Of a DNA stretch of 64,000 bases, positions 54,687 to 63,859 are shown piece after piece. The translations under genes were made by a program, and so were the position numbers. The DNA lies in assembly GCF_003428645.1 (NCBI RefSeq), contig NZ_QVQH01000001.1, positions 401,110 through 465,109 of the forward strand, read 5' to 3'. Position 1 is the stretch's first letter. Each line of letters opens with the position of its first letter. The notes below the pieces were generated by a model. It ran no database searches. It was not told the origin of the DNA and was given only the letters and a program-made list of their open reading frames with translations. The DNA comes from Geodermatophilus marinus. Its GTDB lineage: Bacteria > Actinomycetota > Actinomycetes > Mycobacteriales > Geodermatophilaceae.

Positions 54687-55168
54687 GCCCCGACCTCCGC
54701 CCCGTCGTCCTCGCCGATGTCCTCGAACCAGAGGTCCGGGTGCGCGGCGACGAACTCCGCCATCATCCCGGCGCACCCGGGGTCGTCCAGCACGACGACC
54801 TCGACGCCGTGCTCGGCCAGCCAGTCGTGGCCGCCGGAGAACGTCCGGGCCTCCCCGACGACGAGCCGGGAGATGCCGAACTGCCGGACCAGGCCGCTGC
54901 AGTACCAGCACGGCGAGAGGGTGGTGACCATCGTGGTGCCGCGGTAGGAGCGCTGCCGGCCGGCGTCCCGGAACGCGGCCGTCTCCCCGTGCACCGACGG
55001 GTCGCCGTCCTGCACCCGGCGGTTGTGGCCGCGGCCGAGCACCGCGCCGTCGCGGCCGACGAGCACGGCCCCGATCGGGATGCCGCCCTCGTCGCGCCCG
55101 GCGCGCGCCTCCTCGACCGCGAGCGCGAGCCAGGACCGCGCCGTCTCCTCGTCCAGCGGGACCGTCAT
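54683..55168 (-). CDS. Cytosine/nucleoside deaminase, zinc-dependent CDA fold
   Basis: 161 residues, the small cytidine-deaminase-like fold, not the TIM-barrel CodA. Zinc and catalytic residues: VHGETAAF and TLSPCWYCSGLVRQFG. The C-terminal stretch VVLDDPGCAGMMAEFVAAHPDLWFEDIGED resembles yeast-type cytosine deaminase (Fcy1), which also fits the CodB partner. GGGAGGGAGG lies just before ATG 55168. It is divergent from a PucR regulator, the likely controller of the pair. Confidence 0.9.
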   Translation of the reverse strand: MTVPLDEETARSWLALAVEEARAGRDEGGIPIGAVLVGRDGAVLGRGHNRRVQDGDPSVHGETAAFRDAGRQRSYRGTTMVTTLSPCWYCSGLVRQFGISRLVVGEARTFSGGHDWLAEHGVEVVVLDDPGCAGMMAEFVAAHPDLWFEDIGEDDGAEVGA

Positions 55169-55280
55169 CCCCGCCTCCCTCCCACCGGGTCCCGGCCGCG
55201 TGCCGGGACGACGGACCGAGGCTCGGGGAGGGGGAGGTCAGGTCACAATCCCCCGGGTGTCGACGATCGGTGCCGTGATC

Positions 55281-55292
55281 CACGACGTCGTG
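55281..55292. promoter_or_regulatory. Palindrome in the PucR/cytosine divergent region
   Basis: A perfect 12-base palindrome, CACGACGTCGTG, lies 15 bases before the regulator start and ~110 bases before the deaminase start. It is a candidate operator for the adjacent regulator. Confidence 0.4.
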
Positions 55293-55306
55293 TCAGGGGG
55301 TGCGGG

Positions 55307-56830
55307 GTGGCGCTGAGCCTGGAGGAGTTCCTCGCGCTGGCCGCCGTCCGGGACGCGGACCCGGGGGTCGCGGTGGCGCCGGAGGCGCCCGGGACGGCGG
55401 TCCGCTGGGTGCACTCCAGCGAGATCTACGAGATCGGTCCGCTGCTGTCGGCCGGGGACCTCCTGCTGACCACCGGTCTGGGCCTGGCCGGCGTGGACGC
55501 CGGGGCGCGCCGGCACTGGGTGCGGGAGCTGGCCGGCCGCGGGGTCGCGGCGGCCTGCCTGGAGCTCGGCCGGTCGCTCCCGCAGCTGCCCGAGGAGGTC
55601 TCCGACGAGGCGCGGCGGGCCCGGCTCCCGCTCTACGTGCTGCGCCGGGTCGTGCCGTTCATCCGCATCTGCGAGGAGGCCAACGGGGCGATCCTGCACG
55701 CCGACGCCCGGCGGCTGCGGGTGGTCGACGCGGTCGTGGACGAGGTGCACGACGCGCTGGCCGCCGGGGGCGGCACCCCGGCGCTGGTCTCCTGCGTCGC
55801 GGCGGCGACCGGCGGCCCGGTCGCGCTGGTGACCCGGTCGGGGCAGGTGGTCGCCGCGGCGGGGGCCCGCGACCAGCGGGCCACGGACCGGCTGCTGCGC
55901 CGGCCGGCCGCCAGCGCCGTCGTCCGGCCGTGGGACGTCGACTGGGGGGCGGTGCTGCTGGGGGCGGGCCCCGGCACCGACGACGCGCTGCTGGACCTCC
56001 TGGCCGCCCGGGTGGCCAAGCTGGCCGCGGTCGCCGTCGCCCGGGCCGGCACCGGGTCCCCCGGCGACCCGGCCGCGGCGCTGCTCACCGACCTCCTCGC
56101 CGACACGGTGCCCGGGACGCGGGAGCTGCTGCTGCGGGCCGGGCTCGGCGACTTCCACCCACCGCCGGCCGCGCGGGTGGTCGGGCTGGCGGCCTCGGCC
56201 CCCGATCCCCGGCACGTGCTGGCCGGGTGGGCGCGGACGGCGCACGGCTGCGGTCTGGAGCTGCTGGCCGACCGGGTGCGCGGGGAGGCGCTGGGGCTGG
56301 TCGCCGTCCCGGCGGCCCCGGACCGCAGCGACCCCGCGGGGTGGCTGGCGGGCCGGCTCCCCGAGGAGGGCGCGGTGACCACCGTGGGCCCGGCCGTGCC
56401 CCTGGCCGAGGCCGGCCACTCGCTGCGCCAGGCCCACGCCGCGCTGCCCACCGCGACCCTGCTGGGCCGGGGCACGGTGCTGACCCGGGAGCTCACCCTC
56501 GCCCAGCTGCTCGGCCGGCTCGACGACCGGGCCCTGGGGCGGCTCGTCGACGACGCGCTGGCCCCGCTGGTCGCCTGGGACGCCGCGACGGGCAGCGACC
56601 TGGTGCGCACCCTGGCGGTGCACCTGCGCCACGGCGGCAACCGGACCCGCACCGCGGCGGCGCTGCACGTGCAGCGCCAGTCGCTGCACCAGCGGCTGCG
56701 CCGCATCGCGACCGTGCTCGGCCGGCCGGTCGACGACCCGGCGTCGCACGACGACCTCGTGGTGGCCACCACCGCGGCCCTCCTCCTGCACGCCCGCGAC
56801 CGGCAGGGCGACCGGCCGCGCCGGCGCTGA
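55307..56830 (+). CDS. PucR family transcriptional regulator
   Basis: 507 residues. The N-terminal PucR domain (residues 1-~125) contains VRWVHSSEIYEIGPLLSAGDLLLTTG. The middle is a GGDEF-like/ligand region without enzyme motifs. The C-terminal HTH_30 domain carries HLRHGGNRTRTAAALHVQRQSLHQRLRRIATVLGRP. PucR proteins control purine and pyrimidine catabolism; here the divergent deaminase-permease pair is the likely target, with cytosine or a product as the signal. GTG 55307 has GGGGG eight bases upstream. Confidence 0.9.
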   Translation: MALSLEEFLALAAVRDADPGVAVAPEAPGTAVRWVHSSEIYEIGPLLSAGDLLLTTGLGLAGVDAGARRHWVRELAGRGVAAACLELGRSLPQLPEEVSDEARRARLPLYVLRRVVPFIRICEEANGAILHADARRLRVVDAVVDEVHDALAAGGGTPALVSCVAAATGGPVALVTRSGQVVAAAGARDQRATDRLLRRPAASAVVRPWDVDWGAVLLGAGPGTDDALLDLLAARVAKLAAVAVARAGTGSPGDPAAALLTDLLADTVPGTRELLLRAGLGDFHPPPAARVVGLAASAPDPRHVLAGWARTAHGCGLELLADRVRGEALGLVAVPAAPDRSDPAGWLAGRLPEEGAVTTVGPAVPLAEAGHSLRQAHAALPTATLLGRGTVLTRELTLAQLLGRLDDRALGRLVDDALAPLVAWDAATGSDLVRTLAVHLRHGGNRTRTAAALHVQRQSLHQRLRRIATVLGRPVDDPASHDDLVVATTAALLLHARDRQGDRPRRR

Positions 56831-56847
56831 CTGCGAGAGGAGGGCCG

Positions 56848-57714
56848 TCACAGCCCGATCGGATGCCACACGGACTTGGTCTCGAGGAAGGGGGTCAGGC
56901 GGGAGGTGCCCGGGTCGGCGGTCCAGTCGGGCTCCTCGGACGGCGGGCGGACCACCCGCTTGATGCTCCCGGCCGCGAGGCGCTCGAGCTCCATGGCCCG
57001 GCCGGCGGGCGCGCCGGTGAGGTCGATGGCGTCGACGTCGTCGTGCTCGGCCAGCCAGGGTCCCAGCTCCGCGGCGTCGCCGGTGAGCAGGTTGACCACC
57101 CCGCCGGGGACGTCGCTGGTGGCCAGCACCTCGCCGAGGGTCACCGCCGGCAGCGGCCGCGCCCCGGACGTGACGACGACCGCGGTGTTGCCGCAGGCCA
57201 GCACCGGCGCCAGCACGCTGACCAGACCCAGCAGCGACGAGCGCTGCGGCGCGAGGACGGCGACCACGCCGGTCGGCTCGGGCGTCGAGAAGCCGAAGTA
57301 GGGGCCGGCGATCGGGTTGGCCCCGCCGAGGACGGCGGCCAGCTTGTCGGTCCAGCCCGCGTACCAGACCCAGCGGTCGATGGCGGCGTCCACGGCGGCC
57401 CGCGCCCGCGACGACGACAGGCCCTCACCCGCGGCGACCTCGTCGCAGAACTGGACGTGCCGGCCCTCCATCACCTCGGCCACCCGGTAGAGCACCTGGC
57501 CGCGGTTGTAGGCGGTCGCGCCGGACCACTTCCCGAAGGCGGCGCGGGCGGCGACGACGGCGTCCCGGGCGTCCTTGCGGCTGGCGCGCGCGGCGTTGGC
57601 GAGGAAGTGGCCCCTGGTGTCGGTCACCTCGTACGTGCGGCCGGACTCCGAGCGGGGGAAGGCGCCGTTCACGTACAGCTTGTAGGTCTTGCGGACCGCC
57701 AGACGGTCGCTCAT
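56848..57714 (-). CDS. Short, non-catalytic aldehyde dehydrogenase-like protein (ALDH16 second-domain type)
   Basis: 288 residues, against ~480 for an active ALDH. It keeps the N-terminal NAD-fold features (LYVNGAFPRSESGRTYEVTD, AAFGKWSGATAYNRGQVLYRVAEVM, PTGVVAVLAPQRSSLLGLVSVLAPVLACGN, SDVPGGVVNLLTGD) and ends before the catalytic Cys region. The pattern fits the second, inactive domain of ALDH16. It lies 76 bases after a full ALDH on the same strand, and the two together (776 residues) equal a fused bacterial ALDH16. It may be a structural partner subunit. Confidence 0.82.
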   Translation of the reverse strand: MSDRLAVRKTYKLYVNGAFPRSESGRTYEVTDTRGHFLANAARASRKDARDAVVAARAAFGKWSGATAYNRGQVLYRVAEVMEGRHVQFCDEVAAGEGLSSSRARAAVDAAIDRWVWYAGWTDKLAAVLGGANPIAGPYFGFSTPEPTGVVAVLAPQRSSLLGLVSVLAPVLACGNTAVVVTSGARPLPAVTLGEVLATSDVPGGVVNLLTGDAAELGPWLAEHDDVDAIDLTGAPAGRAMELERLAAGSIKRVVRPPSEEPDWTADPGTSRLTPFLETKSVWHPIGL

Positions 57715-57790
57715 CGGGCGTCGGCCCCCGTCCCACCGGGGAGCTCCCGCGCGCGCTCCGCTCCTCGCTCGCCGGCGCTCGCTGCGATGC

Positions 57791-59257
57791 TCACTTGCTG
57801 TCAGCTCCCGTCAGGTACGCGGCCAGACCCTGCCGGCCGCCCTCGCGGCCGTAGCCGGACTGCTTGTAGCCGCCGAAGGGCGACGTCGGGTCGAACTTGT
57901 TGAACGTGTTGGCCCAGACCACCCCGGCGCGCAGCCGGTCGGTGATCGCGAGGATCCGCGACCCCTTCTCCGTCCAGATGCCGGCCGACAGGCCGTAGGT
58001 GGTGTTGTTCGCCTTTGCCACCGCCTCGTCCGGCGTCCGGAAGGTGAGCACCGAGAGGACCGGGCCGAAGACCTCGTCGCGGGCGATGCGGTGGGCGGGG
58101 GAGACCTCGGTGAAGACGGTCGGCGGGAACCAGAACCCGCGGTCGGGCAGCGCGCACGCCGGCTGCCAGCGCTGCGCGCCCTCCGCCTCCCCGATCTCGG
58201 ACAGCTCGCGGATCCGGGCGAGCTGCTCGGCGGAGTTGATCGCCCCGATGTCGGTGTTCTTGTCCAGCGGGTCGCCGAGGCGCAGGGTGCCGATCCGCCG
58301 CTGCAGGCGCGCGATGACCTCGTCGTGCACGTTCTCCTGCACCAGCAGCCGGGAGCCCGCGCAGCACACGTGGCCCTGGTTGAAGAAGATGCCCTGGACG
58401 ATCCCCTCGACGGCCTGGTCGACCGGGGCGTCGTCGAAGACGATGTTGGCCGCCTTGCCGCCCAGCTCCAGCGTCAGCTTCTTGCGGGTGCCGGCCACGG
58501 CGCGGGCGATCGAGCGGCCGACCTCGGTGGAGCCGGTGAACGCGACCTTGTCGACGTCCGCGTGCTCGACGACGGCCCGGCCGGTCTCGCCGGCGCCGGT
58601 GACGACGTTCACCACGCCCGCCGGCAGGTCGGCCTGCCGGCAGACCTCGGCGAACAGCAGCGCGGTCAGCGGGGTGGTCTCGGCCGGCTTGAGGACGACG
58701 GTGTTGCCGGTGGCCAGCGCGGGGGCGATCTTCCACGCCAGCATCAGCAGCGGGAAGTTCCACGGGATGACCTGGCCGGCCACGCCCAGCGGCCTCGGGC
58801 CGGGCCCCAGCCCCGCCCAGTCCAGCTTGTCGGCCCAGCCGGCGTGGTATAAGAAGTGCGCCGCGGCGAGGGGCACGTCGACGTCGCGGGACTCCCGGAT
58901 CGGCTTGCCGTTGTCCAGCGTCTCCAGGACGGCGAACTCCCGGGCCCGCTCCTGCAGCAGCCGGGCGATCCGGAACAGGTACTTGCCGCGGTCGGCCGGG
59001 CGCATCGGCCCCCAGGTGCGGGTGAACGCGCGCCGGGCGGCCTTCACGGCGCGGTCGACGTCGGCCTCGGTGCCCACCGCGACCTCGGAGAGGACCTCCT
59101 CGGTGGCCGGGTTCACCGTCTTCATGGCCTCGCCGGTGCCGTCGACGAACTCGCCGTCGACGAACAGGCCGTAGGAGGGCGCGATGTCGACGATGGAGCG
59201 CGACTCGGGTGCGGGGGCGTACTCGAACGCGGGGCTGGGCTGGGCGGGTGCGGTCAT
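57791..59257 (-). CDS. NAD(P)-dependent aldehyde dehydrogenase
   Basis: 488 residues, complete. Catalytic Cys in FFNQGHVCCAGSR, general base Glu in TLELGGKAANIVF, NAD site PWNFPLLMLAWKIAPALATGNTVVLKPAE, and the C-terminal SPFGGYKQSGYGREGG. It starts two bases after deoC. DeoC releases acetaldehyde from deoxyribose-5-phosphate, and oxidation of acetaldehyde to acetate is the natural job for this neighbour. The short ALDH downstream probably belongs with it. Confidence 0.93.
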   Translation of the reverse strand: MTAPAQPSPAFEYAPAPESRSIVDIAPSYGLFVDGEFVDGTGEAMKTVNPATEEVLSEVAVGTEADVDRAVKAARRAFTRTWGPMRPADRGKYLFRIARLLQERAREFAVLETLDNGKPIRESRDVDVPLAAAHFLYHAGWADKLDWAGLGPGPRPLGVAGQVIPWNFPLLMLAWKIAPALATGNTVVLKPAETTPLTALLFAEVCRQADLPAGVVNVVTGAGETGRAVVEHADVDKVAFTGSTEVGRSIARAVAGTRKKLTLELGGKAANIVFDDAPVDQAVEGIVQGIFFNQGHVCCAGSRLLVQENVHDEVIARLQRRIGTLRLGDPLDKNTDIGAINSAEQLARIRELSEIGEAEGAQRWQPACALPDRGFWFPPTVFTEVSPAHRIARDEVFGPVLSVLTFRTPDEAVAKANNTTYGLSAGIWTEKGSRILAITDRLRAGVVWANTFNKFDPTSPFGGYKQSGYGREGGRQGLAAYLTGADSK

Positions 59258-59259
59258 GG

Positions 59260-60255
59260 TCAGTCGACGCTCACGTGGTCGGGGCCGGAGTAGTGGCCGG
59301 TGCGCAGCTTCTGCCGCTGCAGGAGCAGGTCGTTGAGCAGGCTGGAGGCGCCGAAGCGGAACCAGTCGGGGGAGAGCCAGTCGGGGCCGGCGACCTCGTT
59401 GACGAGGACGAGGTGCTTGACCGCGTCCTTCGTCGTCCGGATGCCGCCGGCGGGCTTGACGCCGACCTGGCGGCCGGTGGCGGCGCGGAAGTCGCGGACC
59501 GCCTCCATCATCACCAGGCAGACCGGCAGGGTCGCCGCGGGGGAGACCTTGCCGGTGGAGGTCTTGATGAAGTCGCCGCCGGCCAGCATCGCCAGCCAGG
59601 AGGCGCGGCGGACGTTGTCGAGGGTGACCAGCTCGCCGGTCTCGAGGATGACCTTCAGGTGGGCCTCGCCGCAGGCCTCCTTCACCGCGACGATCTCGTC
59701 GAAGACGTCGAGGTAGCGGCCGGCGAGGAAGGCGCCGCGGTCGATGACCATGTCGATCTCGTCGGCGCCGTTGGCCACGGCGTCCCGCACGTCGGCGAGC
59801 TTGACCGCGCGCGAGGCGCGGCCGCTGGGGAAGGCGGTGGCGACGGCGGCGACGTGGATGCCGGTACCCGTCAGCGCCTCGCGGGCGACCCCGGCGAGGT
59901 CGCCGTAGACGCAGACGGCCGCGACCCGCGGCGTCGACGGGTCGGTCGGGTCGGGCTGCCGGGCCTTGGCCGCCAGGCTGCGCACCTTGCCGGGGGTGTC
60001 GGCGCCCTCGAGCGTGGTGAGGTCGACCATCGAGATCGCGGTGTCGATCGCCCACGCCTTCGCGGTGGTCTTGATCGAGCGGGTGCCCAGCACGCCCACC
60101 CGGGCCTCGGCGCCGACCTGGTCGACGCCCGGCAGGCCGTGCAGGAAGGCCCGGAACGCGGCCTCGGACCGCGTCGCGTCGCCGAACGGCGGCGGGGGTT
60201 CCCGCCGTGGCGCGGCGTCCGCGGCCGCCGCCTGGGGGTCGAGCAGGTGGGTCAT
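59260..60255 (-). CDS. deoC: Deoxyribose-phosphate aldolase
   Basis: 331 residues; the TIM barrel is preceded by ~70 residues, longer than the ~220-260 of many DeoC but normal for the long actinobacterial type. Schiff-base Lys in [10 protein letters not shown], the second Lys in [15 protein letters not shown] and Asp in the [15 protein letters not shown] region. It splits deoxyribose-5-phosphate to glyceraldehyde-3-phosphate and acetaldehyde. It heads the operon deoC-ALDH-short ALDH and completes the path from thymidine via DeoA. Confidence 0.94.
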   Translation of the reverse strand: MTHLLDPQAAAADAAPRREPPPPFGDATRSEAAFRAFLHGLPGVDQVGAEARVGVLGTRSIKTTAKAWAIDTAISMVDLTTLEGADTPGKVRSLAAKARQPDPTDPSTPRVAAVCVYGDLAGVAREALTGTGIHVAAVATAFPSGRASRAVKLADVRDAVANGADEIDMVIDRGAFLAGRYLDVFDEIVAVKEACGEAHLKVILETGELVTLDNVRRASWLAMLAGGDFIKTSTGKVSPAATLPVCLVMMEAVRDFRAATGRQVGVKPAGGIRTTKDAVKHLVLVNEVAGPDWLSPDWFRFGASSLLNDLLLQRQKLRTGHYSGPDHVSVD

Positions 60256-60378
60256 GCCCGCATTCTCCCCCGCAGCCGGCCCCGGCCCGTCGGCGCTTCC
60301 CCCCGGGGAGCGATGAGTCCACCCCCGCGGCGGGGTCCTCAGCAGTGCCCGTTCCCGCGCGCCCCCGGTGGAGGACCC

Positions 60379-61023
60379 GTGAGCCGACCCCGCGTCCGCA
60401 TGCTCCCCGAGGTGGCCGCCCAGCGACGGGCCCTCGCCGACCTGCTGGACGACCTGCACGCCCGGGAGTGGGCGGTCCGGTCGCTGTGCGCGGCCTGGAC
60501 CGTGCACGAGGTGCTGGCCCACCTCACCCTCTCCACCCGCCAGTCGACGGCGGCCACGCTGCTGCGGGTGCTGCGGGCGGGAGGCAGCTTCGAACGTGCC
60601 GACGCCCGCTGGGCGCAGGAGCGGGCGGCCGCCTTCCCCCCGGCGGCACTGGTCGCGCAGCTCCGCGAGACCGCGGACGCCGACCGGCGCCTGGGGCTCT
60701 CCAGCCCCTGGGACCCGCTGGTCGACGTCCTCGTCCACGCGCAGGACGTCGTCCGGCCGCTCGGGCGCGCGCTGCCCACGCCGCCGGACCTCGCCGTCGC
60801 GGGCCTGCGGCACGTGTGGTCCAACGTCTTCTACGGCCGGCCGGAGCGGCGGTTCCGCGGGCTGCGCCTGGTCGCCACCGACGGCGACTGGGACGCCGGC
60901 GAGGGCCCGGAGGTCCGGGGCGCGGCGGGGGAGCTGCTGCTGCTGGCCACCGGCCGCCCGCGGTCGGCGGTCGACGTCTCCGGGCCGGGCGCCCCCCGGG
61001 TGACCGACCGGCTCGGGCCCTGA
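60379..61023 (+). CDS. Maleylpyruvate isomerase family mycothiol-dependent protein
   Basis: 214 residues of the DinB_2/MDMPI-N fold. The lead [46 protein letters not shown] has the metal-site pattern [10 protein letters not shown]; a second His is in [18 protein letters not shown]. Such proteins use mycothiol as cofactor; the reaction is unassigned. The C-terminal half carries the usual SCP2-like or variable region. GTG 60379 has GGTGGAGGA upstream. It is divergent from deoC and precedes upp. Confidence 0.78.
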   Translation: MSRPRVRMLPEVAAQRRALADLLDDLHAREWAVRSLCAAWTVHEVLAHLTLSTRQSTAATLLRVLRAGGSFERADARWAQERAAAFPPAALVAQLRETADADRRLGLSSPWDPLVDVLVHAQDVVRPLGRALPTPPDLAVAGLRHVWSNVFYGRPERRFRGLRLVATDGDWDAGEGPEVRGAAGELLLLATGRPRSAVDVSGPGAPRVTDRLGP

Positions 61024-61042
61024 TCACCGCGCCGGCGGCGGT

Positions 61043-61048
61043 TACGGT
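61043..61048 (+). promoter_or_regulatory. Probable leaderless promoter of upp
   Basis: TACGGT with exactly seven bases to the GTG start; the preceding gene ends only 20 bases before the hexamer. Confidence 0.55.
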
Positions 61049-61055
61049 GTGCGCC

Positions 61056-61679
61056 GTGAAGCTGACCGTCGTCGACCACCCGCTGGCCCGTGCCCGACTG
61101 ACCCGCATGCGGGACGAGCGGACCGACAACGCGGCCTTCCGGGCGGCGTTGCGCGAGCTCACCCAGATGCTGGTCTACGAGGCCACCCGCGACCTGGCGG
61201 TCGCCGAGGAGCCGATCACCACCCCGGTGACGGCCACGACCGGCTACCGGCTGGCCGCGCCGCCGCTGATCGTGCCGGTGCTGCGGGCCGGGCTGGGGAT
61301 GGCCGACACCGCGCACGGGATGCTGCCGGAGTCGCAGATGGGCTTCGTCGGGTTGGCCCGCAACGAGGAGACCTTCCAGCCCGAGGCGTACATGGCCTCG
61401 CTGCCGGAGACGCTGGTCGACCGGCACGTGTTCGTCCTCGACCCGATGCTGGCGACGGGCGGCTCGCTGGTGCACTGCTGCGGGCTGCTGACCTCCCGCG
61501 GCGCCACGGCGATCACCGTGCTCTGCGCGCTGGCCGCGCCCGAGGGCCTGCGCCGGCTGGAGGAGAGCGGGCTGCCGCTGCGGGTGTTCACCGCCTCGGT
61601 CGACGAGGGGCTCAACGAGAAGGCGTACATCGTGCCGGGCCTCGGGGACGCCGGTGACCGGCAGTTCGGGGCGGTCTGA
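61056..61679 (+). CDS. upp: Uracil phosphoribosyltransferase
   Basis: 207 residues, the usual size. It makes UMP from uracil and PRPP. It begins [22 protein letters not shown]; the PRPP loop is [21 protein letters not shown] and the uracil site [16 protein letters not shown] is at the end. It would recycle uracil produced by the cytosine deaminase and DeoA. TACGGT seven bases upstream suggests a leaderless mRNA. Confidence 0.97.
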   Translation: MKLTVVDHPLARARLTRMRDERTDNAAFRAALRELTQMLVYEATRDLAVAEEPITTPVTATTGYRLAAPPLIVPVLRAGLGMADTAHGMLPESQMGFVGLARNEETFQPEAYMASLPETLVDRHVFVLDPMLATGGSLVHCCGLLTSRGATAITVLCALAAPEGLRRLEESGLPLRVFTASVDEGLNEKAYIVPGLGDAGDRQFGAV

Positions 61680-61681
61680 CC

Positions 61682-62569
61682 GTGCGCTTCGGGGTGCTCG
61701 GTACCGGCTACTGGGCCAAGCACGTGCACGCCGCGGCGCTGGCGGAGCACCCGACGGCGTCCCTGGCCGGGGTCTGGGGGCGTGACCCGGCCAAGGCGGA
61801 GGCGGTCGGGGCGGAGTTCGACGTCCCCGGCTACGACGACCTCGACGCGCTGCTCGACGTCGTCGACGCCGTGGCGGTCGCCGTCCCGCCGGACGTGCAG
61901 GTGGGGCTGGCCGAGCGCGCCGCGGCGGCGGGCAAGCACCTGCTGCTGGAGAAGCCGATCGCGCTGACCCCGGCGGACGCCGACCGGGTGGTCACCGCGG
62001 TCCGCGATGCGGGCGTGGCCTCGGTGGTGTTCTTCACCTTCCGGTTCCAGGCGGCCACCCAGACCTGGCTGACCCAGGCGGGGCGCACCCGGCTGGCCGG
62101 CGGTGCCGGCTCGTGGCTGAGCGCGCTGGCCGGCAGCCCCTTCGACTCGGCCTGGCGGCGGCAGCACGGCGCGCTGTGGGACATCGGGCCGCACGCGCTG
62201 TCGCTGCTGGTGCCGGCGCTCGGGCCGGTCGAGGCGGTGCAGGCCTCCGCCGGGCTGGGCGACACGGTGCACCTGCTGCTGCGGCACCCCCGCGGGGTCG
62301 CCTCGACGGTGACGCTGTCGCACACGGTCGCGGAGATGTCGACCGGCATCGAGTTCTTCGTGCACGGCGACGCCGGCCGGCTGGTGCTGCTCCCGCAGAC
62401 CGACGCGGCCCCGGCCGCGCTGTCGGTGGCGGTGGACGAGCTGGCGGCCGCAGCGATGACCGGCGGCAGGCACCCCTGCGACGTCGGGTTCGGCCGGGAC
62501 GTGGTGGCCGTGCTCGCCGCGGCGCAGCAGGCGCTGGAGACCGGACGCCGGGAGGCCGTGGCCTCCTGA
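61682..62569 (+). CDS. Gfo/Idh/MocA family oxidoreductase
   Basis: 295 residues. N-terminal Rossmann domain with FGVLGTGYWAKHVHAAAL; the family Lys-Pro is in LLLEKPIALT and the C-terminal domain contains the WDIGPHALSLLVPALG catalytic-helix type motif. It is shorter than the typical ~340. Substrate unknown. GTG 61682 follows the upp stop by two bases, so it is co-transcribed with upp. Confidence 0.88.
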   Translation: MRFGVLGTGYWAKHVHAAALAEHPTASLAGVWGRDPAKAEAVGAEFDVPGYDDLDALLDVVDAVAVAVPPDVQVGLAERAAAAGKHLLLEKPIALTPADADRVVTAVRDAGVASVVFFTFRFQAATQTWLTQAGRTRLAGGAGSWLSALAGSPFDSAWRRQHGALWDIGPHALSLLVPALGPVEAVQASAGLGDTVHLLLRHPRGVASTVTLSHTVAEMSTGIEFFVHGDAGRLVLLPQTDAAPAALSVAVDELAAAAMTGGRHPCDVGFGRDVVAVLAAAQQALETGRREAVAS

Positions 62570-62578
62570 CGCGGCCGG

Positions 62579-63145
62579 TCAGCCGGCCTCCCGCGCGTGG
62601 CGCAGCAGGACGACGCCGTTGCCGAGCGTCCGGGTCTCGACGAGCCGGAGGTCCGTGCGGCCCTCCGCCTCGGCGAAGAGGGGGCGGCCCTTGCCGAGCA
62701 GCACGGGGTGGACGTAGATCTGGTACTCGTCGACCAGGCCGAGCCGGCGGAACTCCGTGGCGAGCTCGGCGCCGCCGACCGCCATGTCGCCGCCCGGCTG
62801 CGCGGCCAGCTCCCGGATCCGGCCGGCGTCGACCTCCCGGACCAGCTCGGCGTTCGGCCCGACCTGCTGCAGCGTCCGGGAGAAGACGAGCTTGGGCGTC
62901 TCCCGCCAGATGCGGGCGAACTCGACCATGGGCCCGGTGCTGGCCGGATCGGCGTCGGCCGTGGGCCAGAAGGCCTCCATCAGCTCGTAGCTCCGCCGTC
63001 CCTCCAGGAACGCGCTCATCGCGCCGAGCTCCTCGTTGAAGTGCTCGTGCAGCTCGTCGTCGACCCGGTGCCAGCCGATGTCGCCGTCCGGGCCCTCGAA
63101 GAACCCGTCGAGGGACACGGACATCTGCAGGACGATCTTCCTCAT
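62579..63145 (-). CDS. Dihydrofolate reductase family protein (RibD C-terminal domain)
   Basis: 188 residues. It starts RKIVLQMSVSLDGFFEGPDGDIGWHRV and has FLEGRRSYELMEAFWP, DMAVGGAELATEFRRLGLVDEYQIYVHPVLLGKGRPLF, all typical of the RibD_C/DHFR-like group. These bind NADPH; the substrate is unassigned and it is not the folate enzyme FolA. AGGAGA precedes ATG 63145. It is convergent with the Gfo/Idh gene, nine bases apart. Confidence 0.88.
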   Translation of the reverse strand: MRKIVLQMSVSLDGFFEGPDGDIGWHRVDDELHEHFNEELGAMSAFLEGRRSYELMEAFWPTADADPASTGPMVEFARIWRETPKLVFSRTLQQVGPNAELVREVDAGRIRELAAQPGGDMAVGGAELATEFRRLGLVDEYQIYVHPVLLGKGRPLFAEAEGRTDLRLVETRTLGNGVVLLRHAREAG

Positions 63146-63208
63146 GGCTGGTCTCCTCTCCGGGAGGGAGACCGCCGCGCGGGCCGGAAGTGATCGGTGC
63201 CGGGCCCG

Positions 63209-63859
63209 TCAGTCGTGCGGGTTGGTGAGCACCGGACGGGCCTCCAGCACGTCGAAGGTGACCGGCGGGCCGTCGGTGGTCGTGGTGCCCGGGACGTCGG
63301 CGCTCGCCCCGCCGTCGACGCTGAAGGTGCCGCTCCAGGTCGTGGTCAACGAGGCGGTGTAGCTGCCGCCGGCGTAGTCGTGGGTCACGGTGTGGGCCGG
63401 GTAGGGCGCGCCGGGGTCGGTGGAGGTCAGGACGGTGCCGTCGCCGGTGTGCCAGGCGAAGGCGCTCGCCGTGGCGACGATGTCGACGGTGAAGCCGCGG
63501 ATGTCCACGGTGAAGGTCTGGGTGGTCGGGCTGTCGGTGTAGAAGATGACCGGCAGCCCGACGAGGGCGTCGCCGGGGGGCTGCTGCTGGGTGACGAGCT
63601 CGGGCAGCGGCAGGGTCTGGAAGTAGCGGTACACCTCGCCGGGCGATGGTGGCGGGTTCAGCGCGGTGATGTCGACGCAGGCCCGCGCAAGCGGCAGCCA
63701 GTCACCCACCGGGGTGCCTGCAGGTGTCCCGGGCAAGGGGTTGAATCCATCGATAGTCGTCCCGTCGGCAAGAACTAACCGTCGCCGTTCAACCACCATG
63801 ACGAGAACAACCCGTTCGGGCGGGGCAGCGCATAGCGCGTCATCGTCGGGACGACACAT
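63209..63859 (-). CDS. Hypothetical protein with PKD-like region; N-terminus doubtful
   Basis: 216 residues as read from ATG 63859. From about residue 30 on it is a well-formed protein (GTTIDGFNPLPG, SPGEVYRYFQTLPLPELVTQQQPPGDALVGLPVIFYTDSP, then FTVDIRGFTVDIVATASAFAWHTGDGTVLTSTDPG with the PKD-like TVTHDYAGGSYTASLTTTWSGTFSV). Such proteins are normally exported, yet no signal peptide is present. The first ~30 codons are less GC-rich than the rest, and another minus-strand frame (63775-63996) reads on top of them. A frameshift, an upstream truncation or a recombination joint is likely. Confidence 0.6.
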   Translation of the reverse strand: MCRPDDDALCAAPPERVVLVMVVERRRLVLADGTTIDGFNPLPGTPAGTPVGDWLPLARACVDITALNPPPSPGEVYRYFQTLPLPELVTQQQPPGDALVGLPVIFYTDSPTTQTFTVDIRGFTVDIVATASAFAWHTGDGTVLTSTDPGAPYPAHTVTHDYAGGSYTASLTTTWSGTFSVDGGASADVPGTTTTDGPPVTFDVLEARPVLTNPHD

